In this document: positions 1-10,772 of the stretch, piece by piece
Position numbering within the stretch: the stretch's first letter is position 1
How the letters are laid out: each line of letters starts with the position of its first letter
Assembly: GCA_010093515.1 (NCBI GenBank)
Contig: MU001676.1
Span: 287,621-351,620 of the forward strand
Source: Lineolata rhizophorae
Lineage: Eukaryota; Ascomycota; Dothideomycetes; Lineolatales; Lineolataceae
Direction: 5' to 3'
Length of the DNA: 64,000 nt
Made by a program: the position numbers and the translations under genes
Notes under the pieces: model-generated
Database searches by the model: none
Told to the model about the DNA's origin: nothing
What the model saw: the letters and a program-made list of their open reading frames with translations, nothing else

Positions 1-1
1 C

Positions 2-1636
2 GTGGTCATGGAGGGTCCAGTGTTCAGGAGGCTCACCGTGAGGCAAATGGATTCCACGATTCCGAAACTCTGCGTTCTTGCCAGGTCTAGCCCCGAAGAC
101 AAGAGGGTTTTGGTCAAGAGGCTGAAAGAACTCGGCGAGACTGTTGCGGTCACGGGTGATGGTACCAACGATGCGCCGGCACTGAAAACCGCGGACGTGG
201 GGTTCAGTATGGGTATTGCTGGAACGGAAGTCGCCAAGGAAGCCTCGGCTATTATTCTCATGGATGACAACTTCTCGTCGATTGTGAAGGCGCTGCTTTG
301 GGGCCGCGCCGTCAATGATGCCGTCAAGAAGTTCCTACAGTTCCAGCTTACGGTTAACGTCACGGCTGTCATGCTCACCTTCGTCTCGGCCGTCGCTAGC
401 TCGGACCAGTCATCTGTACTTACTGCTGTGCAACTTCTCTGGGTCAACCTGATCATGGATACGTTCGCAGCGCTTGCACTTGCGACTGACCCTCCAACTT
501 GGAGCCTCTTGGATCGCAAGCCTGATCCGAAGTCGGCGCCTTTAATTACTTTGAGGATGTGGAAGATGATCATCGGCCAGTCGATCTACCAGCTTGTCGT
601 TACCTTCATCCTGCATTTCGCTGGAGAGAGCATTCTCTCCTACGAAAGTCCTGAGGAGCAAGAGAAAATGTCGACTCTGGTTTTCAACACGTTCGTCTGG
701 ATGCAGATATTCAACCAGGTCAACAATCGCCGGCTAGATAACCATTTCAACATCTTTGAGGGCATCCAGCACAACTACTTCTTCATTGTCATTAATTGCA
801 TCATGGTCGCAGGGCAGATAATGATCGTCTTCGTTGGTGGCGCTGCGTTCAAGGTTGAACGGCTGAACGGCGCGCAATGGGGCTATTCGATCGTCCTTGG
901 TGCTATCTCCCTCCCCGTTGGCGTCATCATCCGCTTGATTCCCGACGATTTGATCCGCAGATGCATTCCCGACTTCCTCCGACGCCGCGCGCCTCCCGCC
1001 TTGACCATCTCCGACGAGGAGTCGCACTACCAGTGGCCGCAGGAGCTCACCGAGGTCCGCGAAGAGCTTGCCTTCATCAAAAAGATCCGCGGCGGCCGCC
1101 TCCAGTCGCTCAAGTTCCGCCTCCAACACCCCGAAACGCTCATCCCGCGATCCCGCTCTGGCTCGCGCGTCGGCGCGTCGGAACAGTCGCTGCCGCGCAC
1201 GCCCACGGGAGAGCGCTCCGACAACGAGTCTGCATCGCCGGCGCCGCCGACACCCGAGTCGCGTAGCCGGCGCCGCGGCCGGTCGCGCTCGAACTCGGCG
1301 TTTGGCCCGGCCATGGCGGCGGCGGGCATCGTGGCGGGGTCCATCGCAGGATGGTCGCCCATCGAGCGGCGCGACGGCGACAATGACTCGCTCAAATTTG
1401 CACGTGAGTATCCGAACCGGTCTGAAATCGACCACCTGGCGGGCGTGGAGACACACCCGGCAACAAAGCCGACAGACCCGGTCATCGTGGAAGAGGACAC
1501 CCTGCAGGCCGGTGTCCCGCCCAGTCAACGCAAAGAGACGACGCCAGATTTCGGGGTGGGGCCTTTCAAGGGCGACCCGAAGCTCGACCAAGATTCGGCG
1601 GCTAGCAAGAAGAAAGATGACGATATGGCACCGTGA
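2..1636 (+). CDS. PMC1: Vacuolar-type calcium-transporting P-type ATPase, C-terminal part (5' end outside window)
   Basis: This is the 3' end of a P2B Ca2+-ATPase that pumps Ca2+ into the vacuole. The window opens inside the P domain. The frame is open from the first bases and reads 'VVMEGPVFRRL', followed by the hinge motif TGDGTNDAPALKTADVG and MDDNFSSIVKALLWGR, which is typical of the PMCA/Pmc1 family. Hydrophobic helices M5-M10 follow, including NLIMDTFAALALATDPP, where ion-binding residues lie in this family. After the last helix (about residue 310) comes a Ser/Arg/Pro-rich tail of about 230 residues ending DDDMAP. Such tails are variable among fungi, and any regulatory role here is an inference. 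No intron is visible in this part. The gene is cut off by the window edge, so its start and N-terminal half cannot be described. Confidence 0.93.
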   Translation: MVMEGPVFRRLTVRQMDSTIPKLCVLARSSPEDKRVLVKRLKELGETVAVTGDGTNDAPALKTADVGFSMGIAGTEVAKEASAIILMDDNFSSIVKALLWGRAVNDAVKKFLQFQLTVNVTAVMLTFVSAVASSDQSSVLTAVQLLWVNLIMDTFAALALATDPPTWSLLDRKPDPKSAPLITLRMWKMIIGQSIYQLVVTFILHFAGESILSYESPEEQEKMSTLVFNTFVWMQIFNQVNNRRLDNHFNIFEGIQHNYFFIVINCIMVAGQIMIVFVGGAAFKVERLNGAQWGYSIVLGAISLPVGVIIRLIPDDLIRRCIPDFLRRRAPPALTISDEESHYQWPQELTEVREELAFIKKIRGGRLQSLKFRLQHPETLIPRSRSGSRVGASEQSLPRTPTGERSDNESASPAPPTPESRSRRRGRSRSNSAFGPAMAAAGIVAGSIAGWSPIERRDGDNDSLKFAREYPNRSEIDHLAGVETHPATKPTDPVIVEEDTLQAGVPPSQRKETTPDFGVGPFKGDPKLDQDSAASKKKDDDMAP

Positions 1637-3187
1637 TAGAGAAGTTTGCGACGGGACGCCTCTGCAAAAGGGAGAAATTTTTGTCGACGGGGGCTTTGAG
1701 AGTCCCACGCCCAAAGCCGGATCCGGACTACTTTTCAAAATAAAAGGAGAGTCCTATCGCCACGATCGCTCTGGTTAGCTGTCCACCCTCAACGGCAATT
1801 TGGGGCTGGGCTGCTGGACCTACCTCCGTGACGAGCGTCTTGCAAAGACGATTTGCTACCCAGTCTGCCGTGAATGCAAGGCACCTAGCAAAGACGACGG
1901 ACCTGGCTGCCGTCAATATACCTTCATCGCTGTGGTAGGCCTGGGGCGTGAGACGTACTTGGGCCAGTTATCATCATTCAAGCAAGAAATCCGCACGGCG
2001 GTGCTTGGCCTTCTCGCAACACCAGCCGAATGCTTTCCTTTCCTGCCGGGGCTTCCCTATCCTTCCGTCTCCTTGGTCCTGTAGCTTTGGAACAGAGCTG
2101 CGCGGCTGCACATCACTGTAATCTGAAGCTTTTTCTTTTTCCTTTTGCTAATCCCTACCTGCGATCTTATCCGTTTGGTGTTGGTGGTTCTTTCATCCTC
2201 GGTCCCCCGAAACTTTTTTTTTTTGTTTTGTTTCCGATCCTCAAGCAATAGAAATATCTCCTCGTGTCCGATTTTTTTTTTTGTCCTTTTTTGTCTGGGG
2301 AGTCCGCGGTCCGCGCAGCAGAATGGGTAGCGTATAGCAAGCGGCTGAGCATCTCAACTGGGATGCTTGGTTCGCTATCCTTGGCTTCTTGACCTTTTTT
2401 CTTCGAACGCGTGGCGTTTGTGTGCGCCCATCGGGTTGTGGTGTCCTGGCCTTGGCCGCGCGATAGGGCAAGTTGGAGAGGCGGAGCAAGCTTTGGAGAG
2501 GCAAGCTTGCCAGTTCCGGCGAGGGAGGCCGGGGCGGGGCGGGGCGGGGCGAAGGGGGAGAAGAGGGAGCGCGCGATGATAATGCGCACTCTCAAAGGAC
2601 TGCCCTTGCGAGCGCGTTGTCGGAGTGTGGGCGTGAGTTATTGCATTCTTTCGTCTTTGTGCTTTTAGCTTTTCTTATTTCTCCTATTTTTCCTTTTCCT
2701 TGTTCTGCGAGTCGGTGCTGGGGTTCTTGTATGAGCGGTACAAAAAGCGTTGTGGTAAATAACTATTTTTCCCGACTTCCCTCTGTCGTGCAGCTTTACA
2801 ATTCGTGGGGGTAGGGCGGTGAGTGAGCGGTTCGAGTGAGTGAATGTGTAGGTATGTGGAAGTGCTGGTGGTGACAGGAGTAGGTAAAGCCTCAAACAAA
2901 ATGAATGTCGAGTTTTCAGTGGCTAGCGGGGAGTGGAATAACATGAGTGAGCTAGGTACGAGAGGTGCGAAAGCGAAGTGATCAGTCGATTGCGGCATGC
3001 AAGATACGAGATGGAACAACCAGAGACATTGCCGGGACTCGCAGCAAGTAACGTCGTGCTGATATTCATAGTCGCAGACTAAGTTCGAAATTATCTGCTC
3101 TGCCGGTCTCTTCGTCGGTGTTGGCTGAGCGTGCTATAGCGGGGTTGGCCACATTGTGTCGAGCCGTTAGTAGTGCACGAGTGGAAC
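1637..3187. other. Gene-free stretch downstream of PMC1
   Basis: This stretch holds the PMC1 3' UTR and intergenic DNA. It contains two long T tracts (around 2213-2230 and 2271-2285) and a short G-rich tract near 2530-2550. Several short open frames occur on both strands, but none shows a recognisable motif. I see no gene. Confidence 0.5.
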
Positions 3188-3409
3188 TTAAAGCCTCGAG
3201 ATATAAAAGAAAAATAATGAAAGGCAAGAAGAACATAGGAAGGATGGGCACTGACAACGACGAAACCAATGACGAAACCAAGGACTGCGGTGCGACTCCC
3301 TAAGCATGACGAGGACGGTGAGCAGAGCAAGGAGGATTCCTGCAAGACCAAAGATGATAGTGAGAGTGTTGTCGCGACTGACGGCGCCGCGTGGAATAAG
3401 GTGCTCCAT
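3188..3409 (-). CDS. Possible small single-pass membrane protein
   Basis: This is a 73-codon open frame starting MEHLIPRGAVSRDNTLTI. It has one clear hydrophobic helix (about residues 18-36, IIFGLAGILLALLTVLVML), then a basic/aromatic segment (RESHRSPWFRHWFRR) and a short second hydrophobic end. The N-terminal half has protein-like composition, while the last 20 residues (Cys/Ser/Phe-rich) look less convincing and might be past an unseen splice site or untranslated. I do not recognise a family. It could be a tail-anchored or type-II microprotein, or a chance frame. The position about 1 kb upstream of the Coa2-like gene gives no functional hint. Confidence 0.3.
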   Translation of the reverse strand: MEHLIPRGAVSRDNTLTIIFGLAGILLALLTVLVMLRESHRSPWFRHWFRRCQCPSFLCSSCLSLFFFYISRL

Positions 3410-4505
3410 TGTGAGGTGGGTTGTGGAGTGGGTACTGAGGAACTGAGAGAGTGAGTGAGTAGGCTGGAGGGTTTGAGAAATGGAAATTGAGTTGTGCTGA
3501 GGGCTTGAGGAAAAGAAATAGGCTTTAGGATGTGCTGAAGTCTTGTTCGGGCAAATCCCGATTGAAACTAGTCCTGTGAGAACACTAAGCCTGCAAGGTC
3601 TGCCGGCCGCACATCTGGGATTGGCCCGCTAACTTCGGGCCGCCAGCTGTCCCTAAATGCGCAGCAGGAGAGGTTGACGACGGTAATTGGCCCGCTACGG
3701 CAACAACATCCATCCTTGTCGCGGCTGGCACACCTGACAGGTCACCAGCACACCCTAGCATTTGAAAGAATATGTACGGCGGCACTAATGAGGTGAGGGC
3801 CTGAGCGAAACCAGCCACTACTTACATATGCCCTCACTTTCCAGCCTTCCCTCGTAGATTATCGTAATGAGAGACCGATAAGCCAGTCGATGCTATACGC
3901 TGTTTGGCGCGGATCCGCCCATGCAGTAGTTTGGCGCCGCCTGTAACTGAATGGTCCTACATGTCCCTACCGATAAGGCTGAAGCGCTAAGGCTATTGTG
4001 TTCTCCGCGGATCAGACTGGAAGCAATCCAACTAAGAGGGACGTGAATTCTTCACCGTACCGAAAATCATGCGGATGCGAGACGTAGAACGCTATGCTCA
4101 AGATTGCTCATCCTGATCCGCGAGGGTAGTCGATTCACCTGAGCTGCAGAGGCACTTACGCCAAATTCCGGTTGCGCTCAGGAAACTCCGATTAGAGCCT
4201 TGCTGCGAAGAAAATGAGAATCGAGACGAGCTAGCCTACTAAGTTACCTATTCATAGCAGAATGCTAGATATTGTCCAAAAACGGATGCCCCTTGGCCAA
4301 AGGAATATGAATTTGACATTGTTGGTGCTGACACAAGAAACGTACGGCTCTCATCATCACAATCTTCGCAGTGTTATTAAATCTGAAGGTTACGGTACAT
4401 TTACTGAGCGGAGCAATTGCTACACAGCGCCAATCCACCCGCCAACCGCTCAAATATATACAAAGCAACGCACGAGCTTCAACATGCATCTACTCTTCAA
4501 CTCTA
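3410..4505. other. Gene-free stretch
   Basis: This is intergenic DNA between the tentative small membrane protein and the 3' end of the Coa2-like gene. It includes GA-rich repeats of GAGTGAGTGAGTAG type around 3440-3480. No motif-bearing frame was found. Confidence 0.5.
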
Positions 4506-5033
4506 TCAGCGCATATCACTATCTCTATTCTCCTCCCTCGTCCCCACCCTCCTCTCCCTAAACGGCTGCACCTTCACAACAGGCACACACTCGCTTCCAG
4601 CCCCATCACTCTCCTCCTTTGCCTTGAACCCCAACACCTGCCCCACTAATCCCCCGGGTTTCGGCACGGGACACTCCCTCGTCCTCATCTTTCTCCATCT
4701 CTCGCCCCGCACCCAAAGCGGCCCGGCTGCCTCACTGGGCTTGTGCTCACCATCCGCACCGCCTTCAGCCCCGCGCTTTTCCGCTCTCGCCATGTCATCC
4801 TGCCCTAGGCTCTTAGACCGCCTCTTCCTGCACCGCCGTCGTGTCCCCTGCTGCGATTGCTCGTCGGGATCAAACATGCCGTCCAAATCGGCGCGCGCGT
4901 CGGCAAAAGCCCGAGGGGGGACGGGGCAAGGGAGGGCGTGCGGGATGGCGACGACGAGGAAGGAGACGGCGAGGGTGGTGGTGAAGAGGGAGGTGGTGAG
5001 GCGGGAGCGGGGGTGCAGGCCCGCGGGAGGCAT
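4506..5033 (-). CDS. Small membrane protein, Coa2-like (putative cytochrome c oxidase assembly factor)
   Basis: This is a 175-residue, single-exon protein. The N-terminus reads MPPAGLHPRSRLTTSLFTTT followed by a hydrophobic helix (about residues 18-34) and PHALPCPVPPR, a layout I associate with the fungal Coa2 family of inner-membrane complex IV assembly factors. The centre is charged and low in complexity (RRRCRKRRSK). Near the C-terminus lies ECPVPKPGGLVGQVLGFK, a second conserved block. Yeast Coa2 is much shorter (about 70 residues), and filamentous-fungal members carry extensions. I infer the name from pattern memory only. The safe statement is one N-terminal membrane helix with a soluble basic tail. 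The ATG at 5033 is the first in frame before the helix. PPG1 lies divergently, 0.9 kb away. Confidence 0.6.
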   Translation of the reverse strand: MPPAGLHPRSRLTTSLFTTTLAVSFLVVAIPHALPCPVPPRAFADARADLDGMFDPDEQSQQGTRRRCRKRRSKSLGQDDMARAEKRGAEGGADGEHKPSEAAGPLWVRGERWRKMRTRECPVPKPGGLVGQVLGFKAKEESDGAGSECVPVVKVQPFRERRVGTREENRDSDMR

Positions 5034-5920
5034 GGCGTCTTGGTACGCGCCGACGTGCGCGGGGTCGCAGGATGGCGTTACGGTGGGAGCGAGGAGCGCA
5101 TAGGTGTAGCTGTAGTTGGTCTGGTCTGCGTGAGGCCTGTCAGTCGGAGAGTCCCACGCCGGAGTTGAGCGGCGCGGCTTGCACCGGAAGGGTCAGCGGA
5201 CGTACTTGGGCAGAGAATGCGTAGGATGACAATTGGAGTTGACGCACTTCAATTGAACTTATGAGTGCACCAGTGCGGTCAGCGCGGATGGAAGCAGCAA
5301 CCGCGGCCCTCGAAGGAATGACGTTGGGCGCAGGAGTGCGGGAGATTCTCGAGGCTCTCGCGACAACTAAAAGAGGTCGGCGAGGTTGGACAGGGGTGGG
5401 ACTGGGAGCGGGTCAGATGCTATCCCGGCGCCGTGGTTGGATGGCGCGTTCTGCCGGGGTACACCGCCTTATGCTGCGCGCGTCAGTAATCCTTGTCACG
5501 GTCCAGACGCTGAAGTTAACAACCCAGCCACGCCCTCCGTTGCCTCAAGCCACCGAGTGTTCACCAGCGCACGAATATCGTTGTCGAGCATTAGACCGCC
5601 AGCGCATTTTGTCGCGGTACGAGGAGGAGTGTTCCGCTGCGAATCGCCGCTCCATCATCCCCGGCGACAACACCCTCGTCTCTGATTTCTCACTGCGCAG
5701 CGCGGTCTTTTCTCGAAAGGCCGAAACTCAATTACATCCTTTCGTGTGCAAAATACTACGTGGCCGCCGATCCAAATAAAAGGGAGAACGCAGCAAATCC
5801 GCGTTTCAAGTCGCCTCATCACGCTCGACCCATCCGTCTAAACAACACCACCAAACGTGCCCCCGCGAAGCGCACGCGGGCTTCGCGCCCGCACCTGTTC
5901 CGCGCTACCCCCCGGTGACC
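5034..5920. other. Divergent intergenic region, Coa2-like gene / PPG1
   Basis: This 0.9 kb holds both promoters. Its stretch near 5820-5915 is GC-rich and leads directly into the PPG1 ATG. Short frames on both strands lack recognisable motifs. No confident regulatory element was identified. Confidence 0.4.
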
Positions 5921-7608
5921 ATGAGCGATCTGGACAAGGCGATCGCGCTGCTGCGCGCGTGCCGACTGATCCCCGAAAACCAGGTGCGGGAGCTGTGCTA
6001 TAAGGCGCGGGAGCTGCTGATCGAGGAGGGCAACGTGGTGGGCGTGGATGCGCCGGTCACGATATGCGGGGACATACATGGGCAGTTTCATGACCTGATG
6101 GAGTTGTTTCGTGTGGGGGGGGATGTGCCGGATACGAATTATCTTTTTATGGGTGAGTAAGAGGAGGAGCGGAAGGCATGCACTCGGTCAAGACTAGATG
6201 GAGGAATTGCAAATGCGGCTGTCAGGTGGACTCGACTGACGCTATATGACGCCAGGTGACTTCGTCGACCGCGGTTTCTACTCTCTCGAATCATTCCTTC
6301 TCCTCCTTTGCCTCAAGGTGCGCTACCCGGACCGTATCACGTTGATCCGCGGCAACCACGAGTCAAGACAAATCACCACCGTGTACGGCTTTTACGACGA
6401 GTGCCTGCGGAAGTACGGCAGCGCCAATGTCTGGCGGTAAGATTTGCCTCCTCCCGAAACGCACCTCAGCATTCTTCCCCTTCAATGTTTCTATACTAAT
6501 CCCTACATTTAGATACTGCTGCGAAGTTTTTGATTATCTCGCCCTCGGTGCACTAGTTTCCGGCGCCGCCACTAATCTCGAGCCCACCTCCGCTACCCTC
6601 GCCGACACCTTTGTCGACACGGACGATTCCCAAAGCAGCACCCCTGCCACCGACTATGCCGACATCGATATCGAAGTCCTTAACGCAAACAACGAAATCC
6701 TGTCGCGCTACCGGCGACGCGACCGCGAGTCGCAGCTGCGCCGCGATGACCTCGACGACGGCTCCTCGTCCGCTGACGACGACTCCTCGAGAGCAGATCG
6801 CGGTTCGTCGCCGCTGCTGGGCACAGAGGCCGGCGGTAGCAGTCCGCTGATGTCATCGTCGCCGGTGCGTGGCGGTATGAGCGGAAGCAATGGTGCGCCG
6901 CGGGCCGCGGGAGCTGCGGGCACGGGCGCGACGGCGGACTCGGGCGGCTCGGCGAGCAACGACGGCGGGGCGGTGCTGTGCGTCCACGGAGGCCTGTCCC
7001 CGCTCATCGACACCATCGACAAGATCCGCCTGCTCGACCGCAAGCAGGAAGTGCCGCACGAAGGCGCCATGTGCGATCTGCTGTGGAGCGACCCGGACGA
7101 GATCGACGGGTGGGGCCTCAGCCCGCGCGGTGCCGGCTTCCTGTTCGGCGCCGACATCGTCAAGTGCTTCAATCACCGCAACGACCTCAGCCTGATCGCG
7201 CGCGCGCACCAGCTCGTCATGGAAGGCTTCAAGGAGATGTTCGACGCCACCATCGTTACGGTCTGGTCGGCGCCGAACTATTGCTACCGCTGCGGTAACG
7301 TGGCAGCGATCCTGGAGCTCGCCGAGGATGGGTCCAACGCGGGGTTCGCGCGGAGCAATGGCGATGCCGGGCGGAGTCGCGGCTTGCCGATGCCGATGCC
7401 GATGCCGATGCCGGGGATCGGGCCGGGTGGCCTGCAGGGCCAAGGCCAAGGTCAGGGGCAGGGGCAGGGCGGTGGCGGGTTGATACCCAGGCAGATGGAT
7501 ATCGGGCATAGGATGGCGCCGGGGCGGAGGTATAGGGTGTTTGAGGCGGCGCCGCAGGATTCGAGGGGCATGCCGGCGAAGAAGCCGGTGGCGGATTATT
7601 TCTTGTAG
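5921..7608 (+). CDS. PPG1: PP2A-family serine/threonine phosphatase catalytic subunit, Ppg1 type, with internal insert
   Basis: Three exons: 5921-6152, 6256-6436, 6513-7608. The phases agree, and the second intron has a TACTAAT branch site at 6494-6500. The product is 502 residues. It is a metallophosphatase with the metal and phosphate motifs [20 protein letters not shown] and [10 protein letters not shown], then [19 protein letters not shown] and [11 protein letters not shown]. It ends in DYFL, the PP2A-type tail whose last Leu is carboxymethylated in this family. Two regions interrupt the fold. About 137 residues rich in Ser/Asp/Gly lie between YLALGALV and VLCVHGG (about residues 154-290). 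A Gly/Gln/Met-Pro repeat segment lies before [12 protein letters not shown]2A-type catalytic subunits are normally about 310 residues. Yeast Ppg1 acts in the Far complex and in glycogen and cell-integrity signalling. The ATG at 5921 begins [11 protein letters not shown], matching the family start. Confidence 0.93.
7384..7472 (+). repeat. Coding microsatellites in PPG1 (Met-Pro and Gly-Gln repeats)
   Basis: Tandem copies of CCGATG near 7389-7410 encode Met-Pro repeats. A CAAGGC/CAGGGG hexamer array near 7440-7470 encodes Gly-Gln repeats. Both sit in the surface segment just before the conserved C-terminus, where length variation would be tolerated. Confidence 0.8.
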
Positions 7609-10600
7609 GGAAAAGGATATCTTGAAGAGGACGGAGAAGACGAGGTGGAGAGGACCGCAGAAGGAGGACAAGCAAGAGGCTAGAAAGAGGCGGGGAGTGA
7701 AAGTGCGTGAAGTTGAGCAACGGAGTTGGAATGGTCTGGATAGGTTGTGTTACGGTGTTTGCATCGGGTGTTCTTCGTGATCGAGCATAGGAGAGGAAAG
7801 GATAGTCAAGTCAGGTCAGCATTGGATTGGCCAGGCGCCTGAGTGCTTGGTTCGGCTCGTTCGTCTAGCTGGCTGTAAGAATTGTTCGCACGGAGTACCA
7901 TGGTTCGAGGATTGCAGGTATTGTTTTCTGCGATGCTCCCTGAGATGGGAAAGGGTTTGAGCTTGTCTGAGCATTCATGTACAATTGAGGTTTTTGCGTT
8001 CGGTGTCCTAAGGACGATTAGTTTGATCCTTTTCGGTTTTGCGTAGGTATAGAGATTGAAGTTTGAATGTGGCTCTTTGTAATACTAACTCTCGACTGAA
8101 TTGCGAGGATGTTACCACTGTCTACACCGACAGATGTGTTTAAAGCATCCATAAGCGCATGCCAAGAACGGCCAACGGACATGATGAGCTCGTGGATCCC
8201 TGGTTAGCGCGACAGGGTCCGATGCGACTTCATGTGCACGCTTTCAATGCTGCATGGAAATCACTAGGCACTGATGCAAGCGCGAATCGGTGTCATTCTT
8301 GTACAGCTGTTTTCTCTTGCATACAAGCGCAAAGGCGACAAGCTACGTTCAGTGGAAGATGCCTACAGAGCTAACGACCGAACTACACAACGCGGTTTTC
8401 CATTAAACTAGTCTTGCGATCGCACGAAGCTCGAAACCGATACATAATATGCTCAATGGTCGAGTCTCGCTAGTCCCATCTGCCTTCTTGGTATCGTCTA
8501 GAAAGCCATAGTGGTTATTGCTCCAACCTGTACTACGTATGTCGTCTTTGCCCGAATTGCGTCCTAGGAACAGCCGACCGACGTGGACCGTAGAACGGCT
8601 GGCCGCTTAGATTCCGGTGGTTTTCGAACTCCCAGCGCCACGGACAGAGCGGTGGGTCATGACGTAGTGCATTACCGATTTGGGGTATAACCTGTCAGTG
8701 CTGATGTGGACGAGAGAAGCCTGCCGCAGTCTGGGTGTCCGAAATGCGACTGGCTGTTGCCGCGTGTCAGTATCGCAGATACTACACCAAACAGCTATAG
8801 AGGTCCAGACATCGAGAATGTTGCTCTTGTTATTTACTAATTGTTGGTGACAAAGAATCGCCCATGTCTGTGCCTCTGCGGGACTCTTCACGGCGACGAG
8901 TTGTAGCAGCACCGTGCTTCGACACAACAATAGTCATACAGTCTGCTTCCAACTCGGATTAGCCTTCAGTTTAGGCACTTCTGCATGCTGTAGCTCGCTA
9001 GTACGGTGGTAGCTATACTGTTTAGAAGGATCCCAGAAATAGAACGACTTGCATCGGTTGTGCACCATGCCCTATGAGCTATTGCCCCCTTTCCCATCTC
9101 TCATGTCTGTAGATAACACTAATGCAGGGTATTCGCCTAAAGCTCCGCGGTATAATGCGCGGCGTATGATGCAATTTCCTTGAGCTAAGCACGATACTCG
9201 ATAAGCGAAAACGGGGGCGTAGGCGCGAAAATATCGCTCCAGCTATGACGAATCATCAATCCTAAATCGACTACAGATGTCAATAATCATGCATTGTGCG
9301 ATGAAGATCTAAGTTTGAAATGGGTATGCATTATATTGAAGTGACCTCGACGGTGTTCTCTCCTCTTGGGTGCTCCTTACCTGCATACATTATTGGGCGA
9401 CAATAGCATTAAATCCCTAGCACACTGTTAACTATGGCCTAAGTCCCAACTTAATCGTAAGCCTGATGTTTGCAACTTAGACTCCATAGAGGCCAAACCA
9501 CAGGATCAACAGCAAGGCAAGGACCATCTGGGGCTGCTTGGATCTGCGGACACCAAGAAACAAGAGCTGCCATGCTGCATGTGTCGTACAGCAGCAGCGC
9601 CGTCAATGCTAGAAACGCCTAACTAGTCGCATCATACAATCACGCATAATTGAAAGAAACTCTGTGATTAAAACTCCCACTACAATACATATTCCTCCCT
9701 CCGGGCTCAGACTGACCAACCTTCCAACTCTCGAACCGGATAAGGACTAGGGCAGCAGCAGCTCTAGACTAGTTAAAGAGAAAGAATGGGGAATCCCGCT
9801 CGCAGTAGCCACCAATGTTATATCCCTTTCTTGCCTTATCTATCCTGTCTGCTGCCGAATCCCAGGTTCCGCCATCGTCAGCCCGCCATCCGTTCTAGTG
9901 GTCCGATCTCCGATTCATAAGCAACTTCAGCATTTGTTGCAGTAGGGTCTCCCAGAAAGCTAAGTGTAGCCCGCACGGATACGCGCGTATGTAAAAGGGG
10001 AGCCTCGAAAAAAGGGTTATGAAAGCAAGGCAATTCAAACCAGAAAGAAGAAGGAAAAGAAAAGAGGAAACCGTTGGAAAGAGGTATTGTAAGCCTCTTG
10101 TCGTGCCCTATCTGATCCTTCCTTGGGCCAAATGTTCGAGAAGGATAGTCGGGCTCGCTCTTTGTGGATAAGTATGTGCCTCGCCAAGGCCAGGAAGGGA
10201 AAGCAAGAGGCGGATTGCAGAGAAAGAGTCTGCCTGATGATCATAGCGCAGAAAAGGTTGTGGTGGCGACCGCTTGAGAGCAGCGCACAGCAAGAACCAA
10301 GCTGATGAAGAGCTGGGCGATCGGGAATTTGATAGATGTGCTTGGTGCAGGGTCTGAAAGCATTAAGTCCAACAAACTCGGATGATGAAGGCGCTCCTTT
10401 GTGGTTTTGTGATGAAGCACCGCAGACGCAGAAGCCATCGTGAATTGCGCACGGGCTGTGAATCAGCAGAAGAAAGGCAAAGAAAAAGAAACAAGAAAAC
10501 ACACGTAACCAGGAAGCATGCGCAAATGACGCCCAGAGGATCCAGAGTGCAAAAGCTCGAGTTTCGATACACCCTTCAGTCTGCCTCGGCAGTATTTGTA

Positions 10601-10772
10601 ATGGAATCCCATCCCGTTCTCTCATTCGTGACTTGTGTTTGCAAAAAGAAGCTGGCAAGAAAGAAATCCGTGAACAGTCGCAACGGCGTCAACAGTCTAA
10701 AAGTTCCTGTCCACAGCCGAACCGGACCATCTAGCGCTGCGATTCGCGTCAAGGGTAACTGATGAGGTCGAA
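7609..10772. other. 3.2 kb gene-free stretch
   Basis: This region lies between the 3' ends of PPG1 (+) and the RGG-box gene (-), which converge. The parts near each gene are presumably 3' UTRs. The middle (about 8.1-9.9 kb) is AT-richer and full of stops. Frames at 8607-8930 (-) and 10035-10658 (-) show no family motif. No tRNA, terminal repeat or transposase fragment was recognised. Confidence 0.5.

Noticed and set aside
734-1738. 334-codon minus-strand frame
   Set aside because: It lies antisense to the PMC1 C-terminus; its Arg-rich composition is a mirror of the Ser/Arg/Pro coding strand.
8607-8650. tRNA-like B-box (GTTCGAAAACC on the minus strand)
   Set aside because: No A-box, acceptor stem or anticodon arm could be folded upstream.
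9480-9620. Minus-strand hydrophobic frame ending MVLALLLILWFGLYGV
   Set aside because: Two overlapping frames are open here, with no plausible start and no family match. It is too weak to call a gene.
10035-10658. 207-codon minus-strand frame after the RGG-box gene
   Set aside because: It probably lies in the 3' UTR of that gene. Its composition is Phe/Ser/Cys-rich without motifs.
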